A stretch of 64,000 nt of DNA from Erythroxylum novogranatense (GCA_029891385.1 CM057235.1:21755120-21819119), one strand, 5' to 3'. Positions 48,660 to 61,386 are shown, counted from the stretch's first letter. Notes: a model not told the origin generated them from the letters alone. Numbers and translations are program-made.

Positions 48660-49465
48660 TATTTCATTATATGTACAGATGGGTAACTATTTGTGTTTAT
48701 TCTGTGTACAGATGGGTAACGGTACTATGGTAAGCTCTTCTTTTTTCTTCTGCGGTTATATTTCAGTCATGATTTTGTATTTCCTTTTTCTGTTTGCGTT
48801 TTTTGCTTCGACTTTCTTTTATTTCATTATGTGTACAGATGGGTAACTGTTTGTGTCTGGTCTTTCAGGTTTACAACTGTGGTAGGCTCTTTTTTTATTT
48901 TATGGGTAATGTTTGCGTTTATTTTGTGTACAGATGGGTAACGGTACTGTGGTAAGCTCTTCTTTTTTCTTCTGCGATTATATTTTAGTCATGGTTTTGT
49001 ATTTCCTTTTTCTATTTGTGTTTTTTACTTCGAGTTTCTTTTATTTCATTATGTGTACAGATGGGTAATTTTTTGTGTTTATTATGTGTAGAGATGGGTA
49101 ACCGTACTGTGGTAAGCTCTTCTTTTTTCTTCTGGGTTTTTATTTCAGTCACGATTTTGTATTTCCTTTTTCTGTTCACATTTTTGCCTTACTTTCATTG
49201 AGTTTTTATTATGTGTATAGATGGGTAACGGTTGGGGTTTACAACTATGGTAACCTTTCCTTTTTCTTTAGTCGTGGTTTTGTATTTCCTTTTTTTGTTT
49301 GTTCTATTTGCGTTTTTTGCTTCGAATTTCATCGAGGTTTTTATTATGTGTACAGATGGGTAATAGTTAGGGTTTACAACTGTGGTTTTTTCTTCAATTA
49401 TGATTTTGTATTTCCTTTTTTTATTTGCGTTTATTCTGTGTACAGATGGGTAAGGATACTGTGGT
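48660..49465 (+). repeat. Tandem array of micro-exon-like units
   Basis: Diverged units each carry an acceptor-like TGTGTACAG. Four contain an 18-nt block starting ATGGGTAA and followed by GTAAGC: 48712-48729, 48934-48951, 49094-49111 and 49446-49463. Blocks read as six in-phase codons (for example MGNGTV). Unit 2 lacks this expansion. Confidence 0.75.
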
Positions 49466-50764
49466 AAGCTTTCCTTTTTCCTTTCCTACAATAATGATTG
49501 ATATTTATGCAGTTCAATTTTTTCCTTTGATTTTCATAAAGGTTTTATTATATGCAGAGATGGGTCAACTGGGTTAAAGGAGAGAGAGGATCAATCTTCT
49601 TTTTTGCTGCTTCATCAAGATTTTTTAATTCGTTGCTTTGTGTAATTTGTTTGGATGCGATATTTTTTAAAATTTTGTTATCGTTTAGGTTTATGCTGAA
49701 TTTTTCACAGTTTAAAAGTCCATGGTGATGTTTCGGCGCAATTTTTTTGAAGCTTCTTTGGTCTGTTGATGTTGTGTAAAATGGAGAGGGGAAGCTTTCG
49801 GAGACTGCTTCCTCCATAACATAGGATTGTTTGCCACAATCTTCACCAATTTTGTTTTAGCATTATTGTTGTAGATTTTGATGACAATTGTTAATATGAT
49901 TTTTTTTGTTTGTTTGTTCCAACAAAGATAAATAAAAAGGTTGTTTACAGACATTTTTATCTCCTGATGTGTTCAATTTAATTAAATCCAGTAGTATGTC
50001 AAAGGCTCCAAATCCTATAAGCGTTACAAATGAGATCTTAATCATTTAATATCTGATACAATAAACATTTCAAATTTAATGCCGTCGTTGTTTCTTATTT
50101 AAAGGACTTGATATTATTTAAAGAAAATGATTTGAGTAATCTTTCTTGGAGGAAATGAAGGGCCATCACCTTGGTGAAATTTTGGCAGCTCTCAATCACT
50201 TCGCATTAAAATTCAATTATGTTATTAATAAATAATGAATTTAATAATGTTATGAATAATAATAAATAATTTTAATAAAATAATACATTTATTAATAATA
50301 AGTAATATATCAAGTACCATAATAATCCCATTAATAAAAATTAAGATTTAAAATTTAAAATTTATGAATAATGATTAAGAATTTTAATAAAATAATACAT
50401 TTATTAATGATAAGTAATATAGTGAAGTACTGAAACTAATCATAATAATCGCATTAATAAAAAATTAAGATTTATAAATTTAAAAATCATAAGAAGGAAA
50501 TTAATGATAAGAAGGAATTATATATTATTAATATAAATAAATTTAAGCAAACAAAGTTAAATTATGATAAGGAATATAATGCTAATAATGAAATAAAACA
50601 TTTAATAATAAAAGGAATTAAAAAATACTACTAATTAAAATGATAAGGCAACAACCACCATTTCATCCGACATACATATTTTGGATTTTCCAATGGATTT
50701 ACATTTTTCATTACTTGACGTCTAAATTATTTTGATGAAAATAAAATAATAATAATATTAGAAG

Positions 50765-51395
50765 ATGAAAGCGGAAGCAAACTAAGACGGAATCTGAAGC
50801 AAAAGTAAGATGAAAGGGGAAGCAAACTAAGACGAAAGCTGAACCAAAAGTAAGACGGAAGTTGAAGCAAAAGCAAGACCAAAGCAGAAGCGAAAGTAAG
50901 AAGAAAACTAAAGCGAAAGTAAGACGAAAGCAAAAGCAAACTAAGACGGAGGTTGAAGGAAAAGTAAGACGAAAGCGGAAGCAAACTAAGACGGAAGCTG
51001 AAGCAAACTAAGAAGGAAGTTGAGGTAAAAGTAAGAAGAAAGCGGAAGCAAACTAAGACGGAAGCTGAAGCAAACTAAGAATGAAGCTGAGGTAAAAGTA
51101 AGACGAAAGCAGAAGCAAACTAAGACGGAAGCTGAAGTAAAAGTAAGACGAAAGCGGAAACAAACTAAGACGGAAGCTGAAGCAAAAGTAAGACGAAAGC
51201 CGAAGCAAACTAAGACGGAAGCTGAAGGAAAAGTAAGACGAAAGCTGAAGCAAACTAAGACAGAAGCTGAAGCTAAATTAAGACGGAAGCTGAAGCAAAA
51301 GTAAGACGAAAATAGAAGCAAAAGTATGACAAAAGCAGAAGCAAAAGTAAGACGAAAGAAACTAAGACAAAAGAAAAAGTAAGACAGAAGCGATA
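50765..51395. repeat. GA-rich minisatellite, ~22/23-bp alternating unit
   Basis: Built from AAGCAAACTAAGACGGAAGC and AAGCAAAAGTAAGACGAAAGC alternating, roughly a 45-bp higher-order unit. Long minus-strand ORFs rich in Ser, Leu and Phe are by-products. Confidence 0.93.
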
Positions 51396-51472
51396 TAAGA
51401 TGAAGACTCGATAGTATGTCGGATAGTTAATCAGTTTGAAGTAAAAATTTCAGGTTAATTGACTATTGTGAT

Positions 51473-53586
51473 CTCCTTTTTTCTTCGGCGATTTTATTTC
51501 AGTCATGGTTTCATTGAGTTTTTATTATGTGTACAGATGGGTCACTCTCCAACAAAGCCTTTCAGGTTTTATTCCTTTTCTTCATCTTAAAACTCTAAAC
51601 ATTGGTTTTATTCAGCGTTTGGAGTTTGGTCTTTCAGGTTTATAACTGTGGTAAGCTCTTCTTTTTTCTTCTGCAGTTTTATTTCATTATGTGCAGAGAT
51701 AGGTCAATTGGGTTAAAGGAGAGAGAGGATCGATCTTCTTTTCTGCTGCTTCACCTGCTTCACCAAGATTTTTTTTGTTGTTTTGTGTAATTTGTGTGAT
51801 TTTCTCAGATGCTAGATTTTTAAAAATTTTGTTATTGCTTAGGTTTGTGCTGAATTGTTCACAGTTTAAATGTCTATGGTAATGTTTCAATGCAATTTTT
51901 TTGAAGCTGTTTTAGTCTGTTGATGATTGTTTGCCACAATCTTCACCAATTTTGTTTTAGCATTATTGTCGCAGATTTTGATGACAATTGTTAATATGAT
52001 TTTCTTTCTTCTTTTTTTTTTTAAATTTGTTCCACCAAAGATAAATAAAAGGTTGCTTACAAACATTTTTATCTTCTGATGTGTTAAATCTAATTAAATC
52101 CAGCAGTATGTCAAAGACTCCAAATCCTATGTCAAAGATTCCAAATCCTGTAAGCGTAACAAATGAGATCTTAATAATTTAATATCTGATACAATTAACA
52201 TTTCACATTTAATGCCGCCGTTGTTTCTTATTTAAAGAACTTAACATTATTTTTAAAAAAATGATTTGAGTAATCTTTCTTAGAGGAAACAATGGGCCAT
52301 CACCTTGATGAAATTTTGGCAGCTCTCAATCACTTCGCATTAAATCCAGCAGTATGTCAAAGGCTTCAAATCCTGTAAGCGTTACAAATAAGATCTTAAT
52401 CATTTAATATCTGATACAATAAACATTTCGCATTTAATGCCGCCTTTGTTTTTTATTTAAAGGACTTAACATTATTTAAAAAAATGATTTGAGTAATCTT
52501 TCTTAGAGGAAACGAAGGGTCATCACCTTGGTGAAATTTTGGCAGCTCTCAGTCACTTCGCATTAAAATTCATTTATGTTATTAATAAATAACGAATTTA
52601 AAAATGTTATAAATAATAATAAACGATAAAATAATACATTTATTAATAATAAGTAATATATCAAGTACTAAACTAATCATAATAATCACATTAATAAAAA
52701 TTAAGATTTATAAATTTATAAATTTATGAATTATAATAAACAATTATAATAAAATAATACATTTATTAATAATAAGTAATATAGTGAAGTACTAAACTAA
52801 TAATAGTAATCGCATTAATAAAAAATTAAGATTTATAAATTTAAAAATAATAAGAAGGAAATTAATGATAAGAAGGAATTATATATTATTAATATAAATA
52901 AATTTAAGCAAACAAAGTTAAATTATGATAAGGAATATAATGCTAATAATGAAAATAAATACATTTAAAAATAAAAGGAATTTAAAAATACTACTGATTA
53001 AAATGATAAAGCAACAACCACCATTTCATCCGACATACATATTTTGGATTTTCCAATGGATTTACATTTTTCATTACTTCACATCTAAATTATTTTGATG
53101 AAAATCAAATAATAATAATATTAGAAGACGAAAGTAGAAGCAAACTAAGACGGAAGCTGAAGCAAAAGTAAGACGAAAGCTGAAGCGAAAGTGAGATGAA
53201 AGCTCAAGCAAAAGTAAGACGAAAGCGGAAGCAAACTAAGACGGAGTCTGAAGAAAAAGTAAGACGAAAGCAGAAGAAAACTAAGACGGAAGCTGAAGCA
53301 AACTAAGACGGAAGCTGAAGCAAAAGTAAGACAAAAGTGGAAGCAAACTAAGACAGAAGCTGACGCAAAAGTAAGACGAAAGTGGAAACAAACTAAGACA
53401 GAAGTTGAATCAAAAGTAAGATGAAAGCGGAAGCAAACTAAGACGGAAGTTGAAGCAAAAGTAAAACGAAAGAAACTAAGACGAAAGTAAAATTAAGACA
53501 GAAGCGATATAAGACAAAGACCTGATAGTACGTCAGATAGTTAATCAGTTTGAGGTAAAGATTTCAGGTTAATTGGCTATTGTGAT
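51473..53586 (+). repeat. Unit 2 of the tandem segmental duplication
   Basis: Same order as unit 1 but 0.9 kb shorter, because the micro-exon expansion is missing and the minisatellite is shorter (53126-53500). A 246-bp segment beginning ATTAAATCCAGCAG is itself doubled (52093 and 52339). Confidence 0.85.
53126..53500. repeat. GA-rich minisatellite, second block
   Basis: Same ~22/23-bp units as 50765-51395, with fewer copies. Confidence 0.92.
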
Positions 53587-53845
53587 GCTGATTACGCAGA
53601 GTACCAGTGGAGGATGTCACTTCCTTAGCCACAATCCACTGCAAAAGCTGAACATATGTAAAGCATATCGAAGTTAGACATCATTTCCTAAGAGACTACA
53701 TATAGAAGAAGCTCGTAAGTCTACAATTTGTTGAGACGAACTATCAATGGGCAGACATCTTCACTAAGCCGTTAAGTGAATAAAGATTCAAAGAAATAAG
53801 ACGAAGCCTGAACATGGTAATGTTGAGTGATCAACCATCTCACAC
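53555..53845 (+). pseudogene. Copia-type RNase H C-terminal remnant
   Basis: DFRLIGYCDADYAE (about 53560-53601) and ADIFTKPL (53751-53774), followed by an SLNM-type ending, are landmarks of the RNase H end of Ty1/copia pol. Between them the expected STAEAEY-type and RTKHID-type motifs are damaged by deletions and stops. The upstream part of pol is absent; the minisatellite block abuts it. Non-functional. Confidence 0.8.
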
Positions 53846-54167
53846 GCCATGAACTAGATGATCTTCTTAGTTAAGAAGATAAAAAGTCGTAAGAGTTCAA
53901 GGTAACAGTAACAGTAAGTTACAAACAGTAACTTCTGTTGTGAGAAAGTTTTTGAGGGAAAGTTTATCAAAGCCTTGAGATTACCACCTACTTTAGAGCA
54001 CTCTTGAAATACCCTAACATCAGCTTTTAAAGAACTCTCAACAAAACATTTCATTGCTCTGTTTTGATTTCAAACACTCCTTGCTCACACTTTCAATTTC
54101 AGATACTAACATCACTTCTTTGAGAAATACATTTGTGCGTTTAGTTCTTTGTTAACTACAGATACAG

Positions 54168-54740
54168 ATGAAGCAATCAATGACTTGTGGAAGACACGTT
54201 GATTTCGAGTCATTGAAAAAGGACCAAATAGATATCGATCCGGAGATTGTGACAGCTGGATGGAAGAACTTCTTTGAGGTTAATGAGACAGTTTACCTGA
54301 ATGAAGTATATGATTTTTGGAAGAACGTAGAGGTAGTTTGAGATACTCTAGTATCAGTGGTAGATAGATTGTCGGTCATAGTAACACTGGAGTCAATCGA
54401 GAAGGCTACTGAATGTCCATATGTTGGAGTAAAGCTCGCTCATAAAGCAAGATGGATGACTCAAGCTAGTGTAGAGAAGGTACAAATCAATTGACAACTA
54501 TACGGATGTAATGTCCCAAAGGAGAAGAAGGCCTCAAGTCTTGTGCCGAAGGCTATGGTTCTACATTCGCTGCTCTTCCATTGTGTTATACCAAGAACGG
54601 GATCTAGGAATCTGGTAACAACGTTAGATAAGCAATGTCTATTTCATCTACTCAATCGCCAACCCATAGATCTTCCATACCTAATCCTCAATTACATGGT
54701 AAAGTCGAAGAAAGACTCGATTGCCCTACGTATGGTATGA
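54168..54740 (+). pseudogene. ORF resembling the plant transposon-protein domain, two in-frame stops
   Basis: One frame of 190 codons from ATG 54168 to the stop at 54740 is interrupted by TGA at 54339-54341 and again near 54495. Early residues include WKNFFEVNETVYLNEVYDFW; later ones include VLHSLLFHCVIPRTGSRN and PIDLPYLILNYM. This LH...IPR...LPY.I..M pattern recalls the putative plant transposon-protein domain found in accessory ORFs of some plant retroelements. It follows the Copia RNase H remnant on the same strand, so it may be that element's downstream ORF. Function in the family is unknown; family assignment is from memory of the motif. Confidence 0.5.
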
Positions 54741-55366
54741 TGCTGACAAGAATCTTCAGAGATTGTGGAATTCTCCTTGAGTGAGGAAACAGAATGAAGA
54801 TGAACATTAAAAGTGTCATTAAATCTGGAACTATTGGAAGAATGGGCTCAAAAAATGAGGAAAAAGAAGGTACAGATTGTAGCATCCCACTCCTGCAAAA
54901 CCCGAACCCAATATCGATGGTGATATCCGAGCTCGTGCCTCATGAGGGTGGTATGCTAGAGCAGTCAAACAGTTCAAAAATGCAGTAAGACATTATTATT
55001 TTTGAAAAACAATTGTGTGTGCGGAAATCAGTAAATAATTTGGGCCTGCTATTCGAAAACAGTTTCGACCACAACACAATTTCAATCATTAAAAAGGCAC
55101 TCAGCATCATTTAAATCAATTCATGTATAAGAATCCGTAGCCAAATTGGGTCCAATACTAATCCTGAACACTTTCAGTAATCACATTACAATTACAACAT
55201 TTACCAATTGGGGCCCTCTGTAATAACAGTACTATTCTGCCTACATTGCAGAAATACAATTTCATACATAAACAGAAAATACTAATGCAGACGTGAACTG
55301 ATCCCAACCTTAAACTCTGACTTGTATGCAGTAAACATACTCCTGTGTGTCTAACAGGGTACTCTT

Positions 55367-55634
55367 CGATTTCTGAAAAATAGTTGCAATTTTGGGTGAG
55401 TTTGCGAACTCAGTGAGAAACCATCATCGATGGTTCACCCAACTCATGCATATACACACAATTCACAGAATATCATATGCGTTATCATTTCACACTTTTT
55501 CGATTTCTGAAAAATAGTTGCAATTTTGGGTGAGTTTGCGAACTCAGTGAGAAACCATCATCGATGGTTCACCCAACTCATGCATATACACACAATTCAC
55601 AGAATATCATATGCGTTATCATTTCACACTTTTA
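55367..55634 (-). repeat. Perfect 134-bp tandem duplication within the LTR
   Basis: Copies 55367-55500 and 55501-55634. The unit contains the third acceptor-like signal and the ACCATCATCGATGGT palindrome. The right LTR has a single copy (about 61879-62012). Confidence 0.95.
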
Positions 55635-55741
55635 AGGCGTTTCGCCTTTCACCCAATTCACATTTAATCATTCATATATGTGATGCACATGTGACACTTT
55701 CCATTTTATTACGTTATTGCGACCGTGCGCCTGATTTCGGT

Positions 55742-55865
55742 GGGCTTGAAGCCCTGATACGGTGAGCCTGTGGCTCTGAAATTTTGTTGGGCTTGAAGCC
55801 CTGATATAGTGAGCCTGTGGCTCTTATGTTGGGCTCGAGGCCCTGTTGCGTTGAGCTTTAAGCTC
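55742..55865 (-). repeat. Regular array of six mini-palindromes
   Basis: Starts at 55742, 55764, 55789, 55811, 55831 and 55853 (spacing 20-25 nt): GGGCTT-g-AAGCCC, GAGCC-tgt-GGCTC, GGGCTT-g-AAGCCC, GAGCC-tgt-GGCTC, GGGC-tcgag-GCCC and GAGCTT-t-AAGCTC. Confidence 0.85.
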
Positions 55866-56127
55866 TGAATTATGTTGGCTGTTTTGGTCACAACTATCAT
55901 TATCTGAACATGCCTTTATGCATGAATGCCCATGTCCCAATTCACATTAACAATAATTCAATTCACAATTTCCACAAATAGCACTTCGATATCACATGTC
56001 AATACTTCGGACACCCGTGGTCCGAAATTAATCATAAGCAAACACATCTAACCCTCCATTAACTCCACATGGCATAAGTGCCCAATATTAAACACATAAA
56101 GGTTGAGGAACCTACTAGGTTTCTCAC

Positions 56128-56193
56128 CTGTACTTCCGAGCTATTGCCTGGGAGTCCCAGCAATATCCGTGGAATATCTTTCCATCGGTGCCT
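56128..56193 (-). other. Putative LTR micro-exon (66 nt)
   Basis: Minus strand TTATAG|AGGCACCG at the start and TACAG|GTGAGAAACC at the end. Confidence 0.45.
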
Positions 56194-56699
56194 CTATAAC
56201 AATTAAATAATTTCTCGTTACTAAATGCACAATCAAAAATAATTCAATGATGGACATGTCTTAAATAACAGATGCACGATGCATGTTCATGACCTTCCGA
56301 CACTATAACCCAATTTCACAATCTTTTGTCCAAATCTAACTTTCACTCAATTGATCAATAATGACTCAATTCATCTCTAAACTCAATTCAATCCACCAAA
56401 TTATACACACTACAATAATCCCATGAAAACCTCAAAACCAGAGTTACTATTCATTTGGTCACATTTACCCATTGAAGGCCACAAGTTATACCCCAATTAT
56501 CATAATACAATCCTTAGGTTGCAGTAAGAACATATCCTCAATTTTCTTTCAATAATTAAAATCTTTCTAATTGGAATTCAAACTTTCTTTCTTTACCTCA
56601 ATTGTAGACCTCTTTCTCTAGTTCATAACGAATCAAAAATCACCTCAATTGGAGATCTACACCATTAGTTATGAACCAAAAACTAAACTACTTCAAGTC

Positions 56700-56905
56700 A
56701 GAAAAATGTCCCTCGCCGCGGCCAAGGAACACTCATCGTGGCGTCCTGGAGTTGCTAGCCGCGACGTGGAATAACGCTCACCGCGGCGAACAATTTCTTC
56801 GAGGCTCGTCGTGACGTCGAAAGGAGCTCGCCGCGACGTCAAGTGTTTAGAGCTCGCCGCGATGACTTCCTTCACGTCGCTGCGACGTGAGAGTCGCAGG
56901 TCGTC
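56700..56905 (-). repeat. CpG-rich cassette in LTR
   Basis: Degenerate units around CGTCGCGGCGAG/CTCGCCGCGACG. Homologous block in the partner LTR at 63085-63260. Confidence 0.8.
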
Positions 56906-57796
56906 TTCTCCGACCAGTTTTCCCCATTTTCTCACTCTAAAACCAGTCATAATTTAACCCAACTTCCCTAATCTTTCATATTAAACCCCCAAAAATGCAT
57001 TTTCACTAACAATAAGCAACATATAACCCATTTACTTACCACATCAAGCCTTCAATATTCAGATTCCAGAAAATCCTCCAACTCCTTTAACACCTACGGC
57101 TCTCACACGAAAACCTCAATATCTTCATCTTCTTTAGGGTCTAAGCTTGGCTTTACACAAGGAGAAGGAGCAAGCCAGCAAACAACGAAAGATCTCACAC
57201 TAAGAGAAGAAAAGGAGAGTCAATCGAAGGAGAAATGGAGGAGAAATGTTATTCTGCCAAATTCAAAGCCTAAAGCATTTAAAAGGGTTACAACCTATCA
57301 AACTTAATTACTTGACACTTGTCAATTCCTCAACACATTAAAACTCATTTTCTTTCCAATTTCATTTCTAGTCTAGGTTATCTCCAATTTCAATGGCTCG
57401 ACATTTTCATTCCGAAAGTCATAAATCTAAATTTCTCATTGCCATTAGACAATTATGTCAGTATTATACAGTCAATCAATCCGTCACTCAGAAAATTTCC
57501 GGTCCAGACATTTCTCCCGAATTTTCCAGAAAATTTCAAAGAGTCACTATCAATTGACAATCACTCTAAAACAGTTCCAATTCCAAGTCTCAAGCACAAC
57601 TATTTCAGAATTTATAAAACAAATCATATTCTCAAATAAATGCCGGGAAATGCCATGAATGCATGTACATATAAGTGCATGTGCCAAAAGACTCAATCTT
57701 CTAACCAAATGAATGTTCACGTCAAAATATGCAATGCAGACTACTAGCCTGTCCCAATTTACCAATTTACCCTCCCATCGGGGATGGGATGCTACA

Positions 57797-57809
57797 ATTC
57801 TTCCCTCCT
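57797..57809 (-). promoter_or_regulatory. Polypurine tract
   Basis: Minus-strand AGGAGGGAAGAAT abuts the LTR start. Just inside it, CGAGGACGAAATTTTTGTT is the usual chromovirus pol 3' end sequence. Confidence 0.85.
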
Positions 57810-60800
57810 AACAAAAATTTCGTCCTCGAAATTTCATGTACGATTAATCAGAAAGGCAGGGGGAATTGTTTCGATCGCTTATATACTGTTTCACACTTAT
57901 TGCACTACATGACCAAATTCTGCCAATTAACTGAAATCAATACAATCAATCACCCTTTTTATCTTTCTCAAATTTTACACTGTCTTAACTGTTTCCTCAT
58001 GATTACTCGCAATTCTTCACTTTCGGTATCAATAACATATATATCAGATCATAACAATACTTTCTAATCCTGTCCAAGTAACACTTTGCGAATCCGAATC
58101 ATCTTCTAGGTTTTAGACTGACTTACCAATCTAATCACATCCCAATCACATAGAGGCCACTTATAACAAATTTAATTCTCTGATTTACACACTTATCCTC
58201 ATCTCAGTACATCAAGGTCGAAGTGATACACTTCGAAGCATTTCATTTATCGCTTATCAGATTACATTTCTTTAGGGTTAACAATAACCTCGATAATAAT
58301 CAACTCGACTCATTGTCATTAATTTGGATTTCTTACCCCTATTACAGATTCATTTCATTTATCAACATTATTTCAATCAATCATGACCTTCGACTATTGA
58401 ATGGTATCACCAATAAAACAATTGATATATCCACAATCAATCTGGACTATACATCAATTTCATGTCTCAAAAAATTCTAAAGGTATCAGTTTCACATTTA
58501 TCTCCAGCAATCAAGTCTGTTGGATTATCACACATATAATCATTCGATTTCACATTCTAAACCTTCTATTACTCTTTCAATGAATTCTTACCAGAATATA
58601 AAGCTTCGATTGTTCCTTGTGTTTTCTCTAACAGTTTCTTTGGTGGGTATTACCCATATTTCTTAATCCATTCATAATTCTCGTTTTCTCTAAAGTTAGA
58701 TTCATTATCAATTCCTCCATAAGGTTCGCAAATTCTAAGTCCTCAATTCGGGTTTTGCCAATCCTTTTTATACACATATGATTTGAAATTTCAATAGCTA
58801 ATAATACTTTCTTTTTGCGCCTTGATAGCTCGACAGTTTGCACTCAGAATTACACTAGGTTTAATAACCTTATCGCCCAAATTATGATCTTCTGCCATTG
58901 ACTTTTCTACTCCATACTTTAAATTGCATCACTAGCTAAATTTTGCAATACTCAATCGCACAGTCCTTTTTAATTCTTTCAAATTCACTAATATCTCAAT
59001 CATTATCGCTTTGCATATTTATGGATACATCCAAAAATGTTTCTATACGAATAGAGTCTCCCAACTTTCAAAACAATACCTAGTACAACAAATTTCAAAT
59101 CATCAATCACAATACAACCCATGTACATAGGAACACTTTACACTATTTCAACAGATTGCATCATAACCTTTATTGGGAAACTTCGCTAAACATTGTAAAA
59201 TCTCCAAATTAAAATGATACGATCAATATTCGAGTTGTATATTTCTCAAAATGTCCCTTTTTACATTTATCAGTCATACGATTCACACATTTTTCCTCCA
59301 ACATTTTCATCAAAGGGCTAAGATCAGAAAACCTTTAACAACTTATGGATGTATCCAATATACCACTCGCTCTAAATCACTCCAAATCTCGTATATACAT
59401 ATCCCTTGCACTTTCACAGTTTATTTTCACCTCTATGGTGATTAAGTCTCCCAATGCCATGCTCGAATACCAATTTATCCACAGTTTATTTGATCAAGCT
59501 AAGATTCACTTTTATGAATCTTTCATAATATGAAATTTCCTCAACTATGCCAACTATTTTTCTTCACCTTTCAAATGCATTCGATATATCATTAATGATC
59601 ATAGTTATTATCCCATTTAAACACAATTGAAACACTTTACTCTTTAATAACATAATATTGTCAGGGGCATTGTTATCTCTGACATTTACAATCCCAAAAC
59701 TCCTTATACCCATGATTGATTTTCATATCTCTTATGATTCTCTCAATTTCATAATGACATATTCTGACATATGTTCCTTTACACTAGTTTCTCCATACTC
59801 TTCAATTTATTGCCATCATTACAATCTGGGTTGATAATACATTCATCAAATCCACTTGTATTCTCTGAACATTTTTACACAAATATTTGTGAATCAATAT
59901 TCTCCTCAAATTCGCAAATAATGTCTCCTCAATGATCAATAGTCCTATTACATAGTCAGATTCTTTACATTAACAAAAACATACCCTCTTAGTAGCAGAT
60001 TCTATCTCTTACGATTGAGTCTCCGCTAGGATCAGGACTCCCATAATAACTTTTAATTCATTTCTGATAAATCTCAGATTTGTCCTTTCATTGATATTTT
60101 GTTCAATTGAATCATCTGATCGACTTAATCCAATTCAGGGAAATTCTTCTTTGAAAGGAGATTTCTTACTACTTTCATCAATACCGCTTATGGAATTCCT
60201 AATCATCAACAGTCGTCACATTTCTTGTCAGTTATCCTCAATGCCTTAGGAAATCAATTATAGCTATTCATAATATCCCATGAAGATCAATTATGCCATA
60301 ACTCATATAATCAAAACATCCTTTTTAATAAGATTCAGTGAAGTATATACCATCAAAATCATTACATCTTATCGAGAGACAGATGTAGGACGACTCACTA
60401 ATTAGTCACTTACGCTAAGAAAACCTTGATCTCATTGATTTTTTGACAACACTCTCCCTTTTTACACCTGTCCTCATTCGTGAGGATTAAGCCATGATCA
60501 TATCCTTTTATTTTAAACATATTACAATCTCAACTCATTCCCAATAGATCATTATAAGCACTTTCATTTCTTATTCTAACTCAAATTGAACTTTAAACTG
60601 TCAGAACTATTATTAACAATTATCCACTAACTCACCGATTGCTTTCGATATCATCTCTACACATACGAGACAAATAAGCTTAATATTTTCACTTGCATGA
60701 AGCTCCCATTATTAGATGTGCATTCACATAGACAAACCAACTGAACCTTGATAACTTTTTCATCTACCATTTTCATTGTTTTACATTTCAATCTTTTCAC

Positions 60801-61370
60801 TATCTCATCATACCCATGTATGTTCACACTCAAATCAATATCATAGATGTACAGTCATTCTCGCTTTCCCACTAACATATTCTAATCATAAACCCTTATT
60901 CAAAGACTCCCATCACAATAATCAAACCCAATTGTAACCTCTCTAAATCATAGAACATTTTATTTTCATCCACTTTATACACTTAAAACTTGTCATTTCT
61001 AACATCGCTATTTTTCCTCTATCAATCCACAATTATAACTTCATGTCTATTCCCCATTCAAGGACATACTCAGTATAATCCTGTTGTTGTATTTCATAAT
61101 ATATCCATCAGTACCAATACCCTAAATCTTCATTTGTCAGATCAAACCATACACTTTTTCTTATTCCATGATATCCAAAACTTCCATTTATCACATTCAA
61201 ACATATCATCATTTCCCTCACTATTTCTAACCGCTTAAACAATTGATACATGCTCATGCATGTGACTCATATGCTAGACTGGGGATCAGTTGTCACTGTC
61301 TGTCGTGACATAACTTAAATGCATGTAACTTGACCTATAATTCAAAAACAGCCCATATAAGATTGTACTT

Positions 61371-61386
61371 CTGGGCTTTGATACCA
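61371..61386 (-). promoter_or_regulatory. Primer binding site, initiator Met-tRNA
   Basis: Minus-strand TGGTATCAAAGCCCAG, 4 bp inside the 5' LTR; the first 8 bases match the initiator-Met complement exactly. Confidence 0.85.

Larger units (their letters stand above)
48457..51472 (+). repeat. Unit 1 of a tandem segmental duplication
   Basis: Contains, in order, a leader segment with TGTGTACAGATGGG words, a ~250-bp segment with ATCCAGTAGTATGTCAAAGG, an AT-rich stretch (50200-50640), a GA-rich minisatellite and a short Copia pol fragment ending at YCD. Unit 2 repeats this order at 51473-53586. Confidence 0.85.
54878..57796 (-). repeat. 3' LTR of the second element, 2919 bp
   Basis: Plus-strand left edge TGTAGCATCCCACTCC, right edge GGGATGGGATGCTACA. 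Contains a 134-bp duplication (55367-55634), a mini-palindrome array (55742-55865), a micro-exon (56193-56128), a CpG cassette (56700-56900) and a donor-like GTG|GTAAGTAAAT at 57040. Confidence 0.93.

Noticed and set aside
50727..51321. Minus-strand ORFs rich in SLLPLSSYF
   Set aside because: They are translations of the GA-rich minisatellite. Periodicity follows the DNA unit, and there is no start context or conserved domain.
48150..53586. Helitron
   Set aside because: The opening TATATATACTAAGG and CT-rich stretch resemble some Helitron 5' ends, but I found no TC start, no terminal hairpin with CTRR and no Rep/helicase.
55526..55765. Repeated ORF starting MGEFAN (also at 61905-62144)
   Set aside because: Lies entirely in LTR sequence, antisense to the element. 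Homologous LTRs break the frame.
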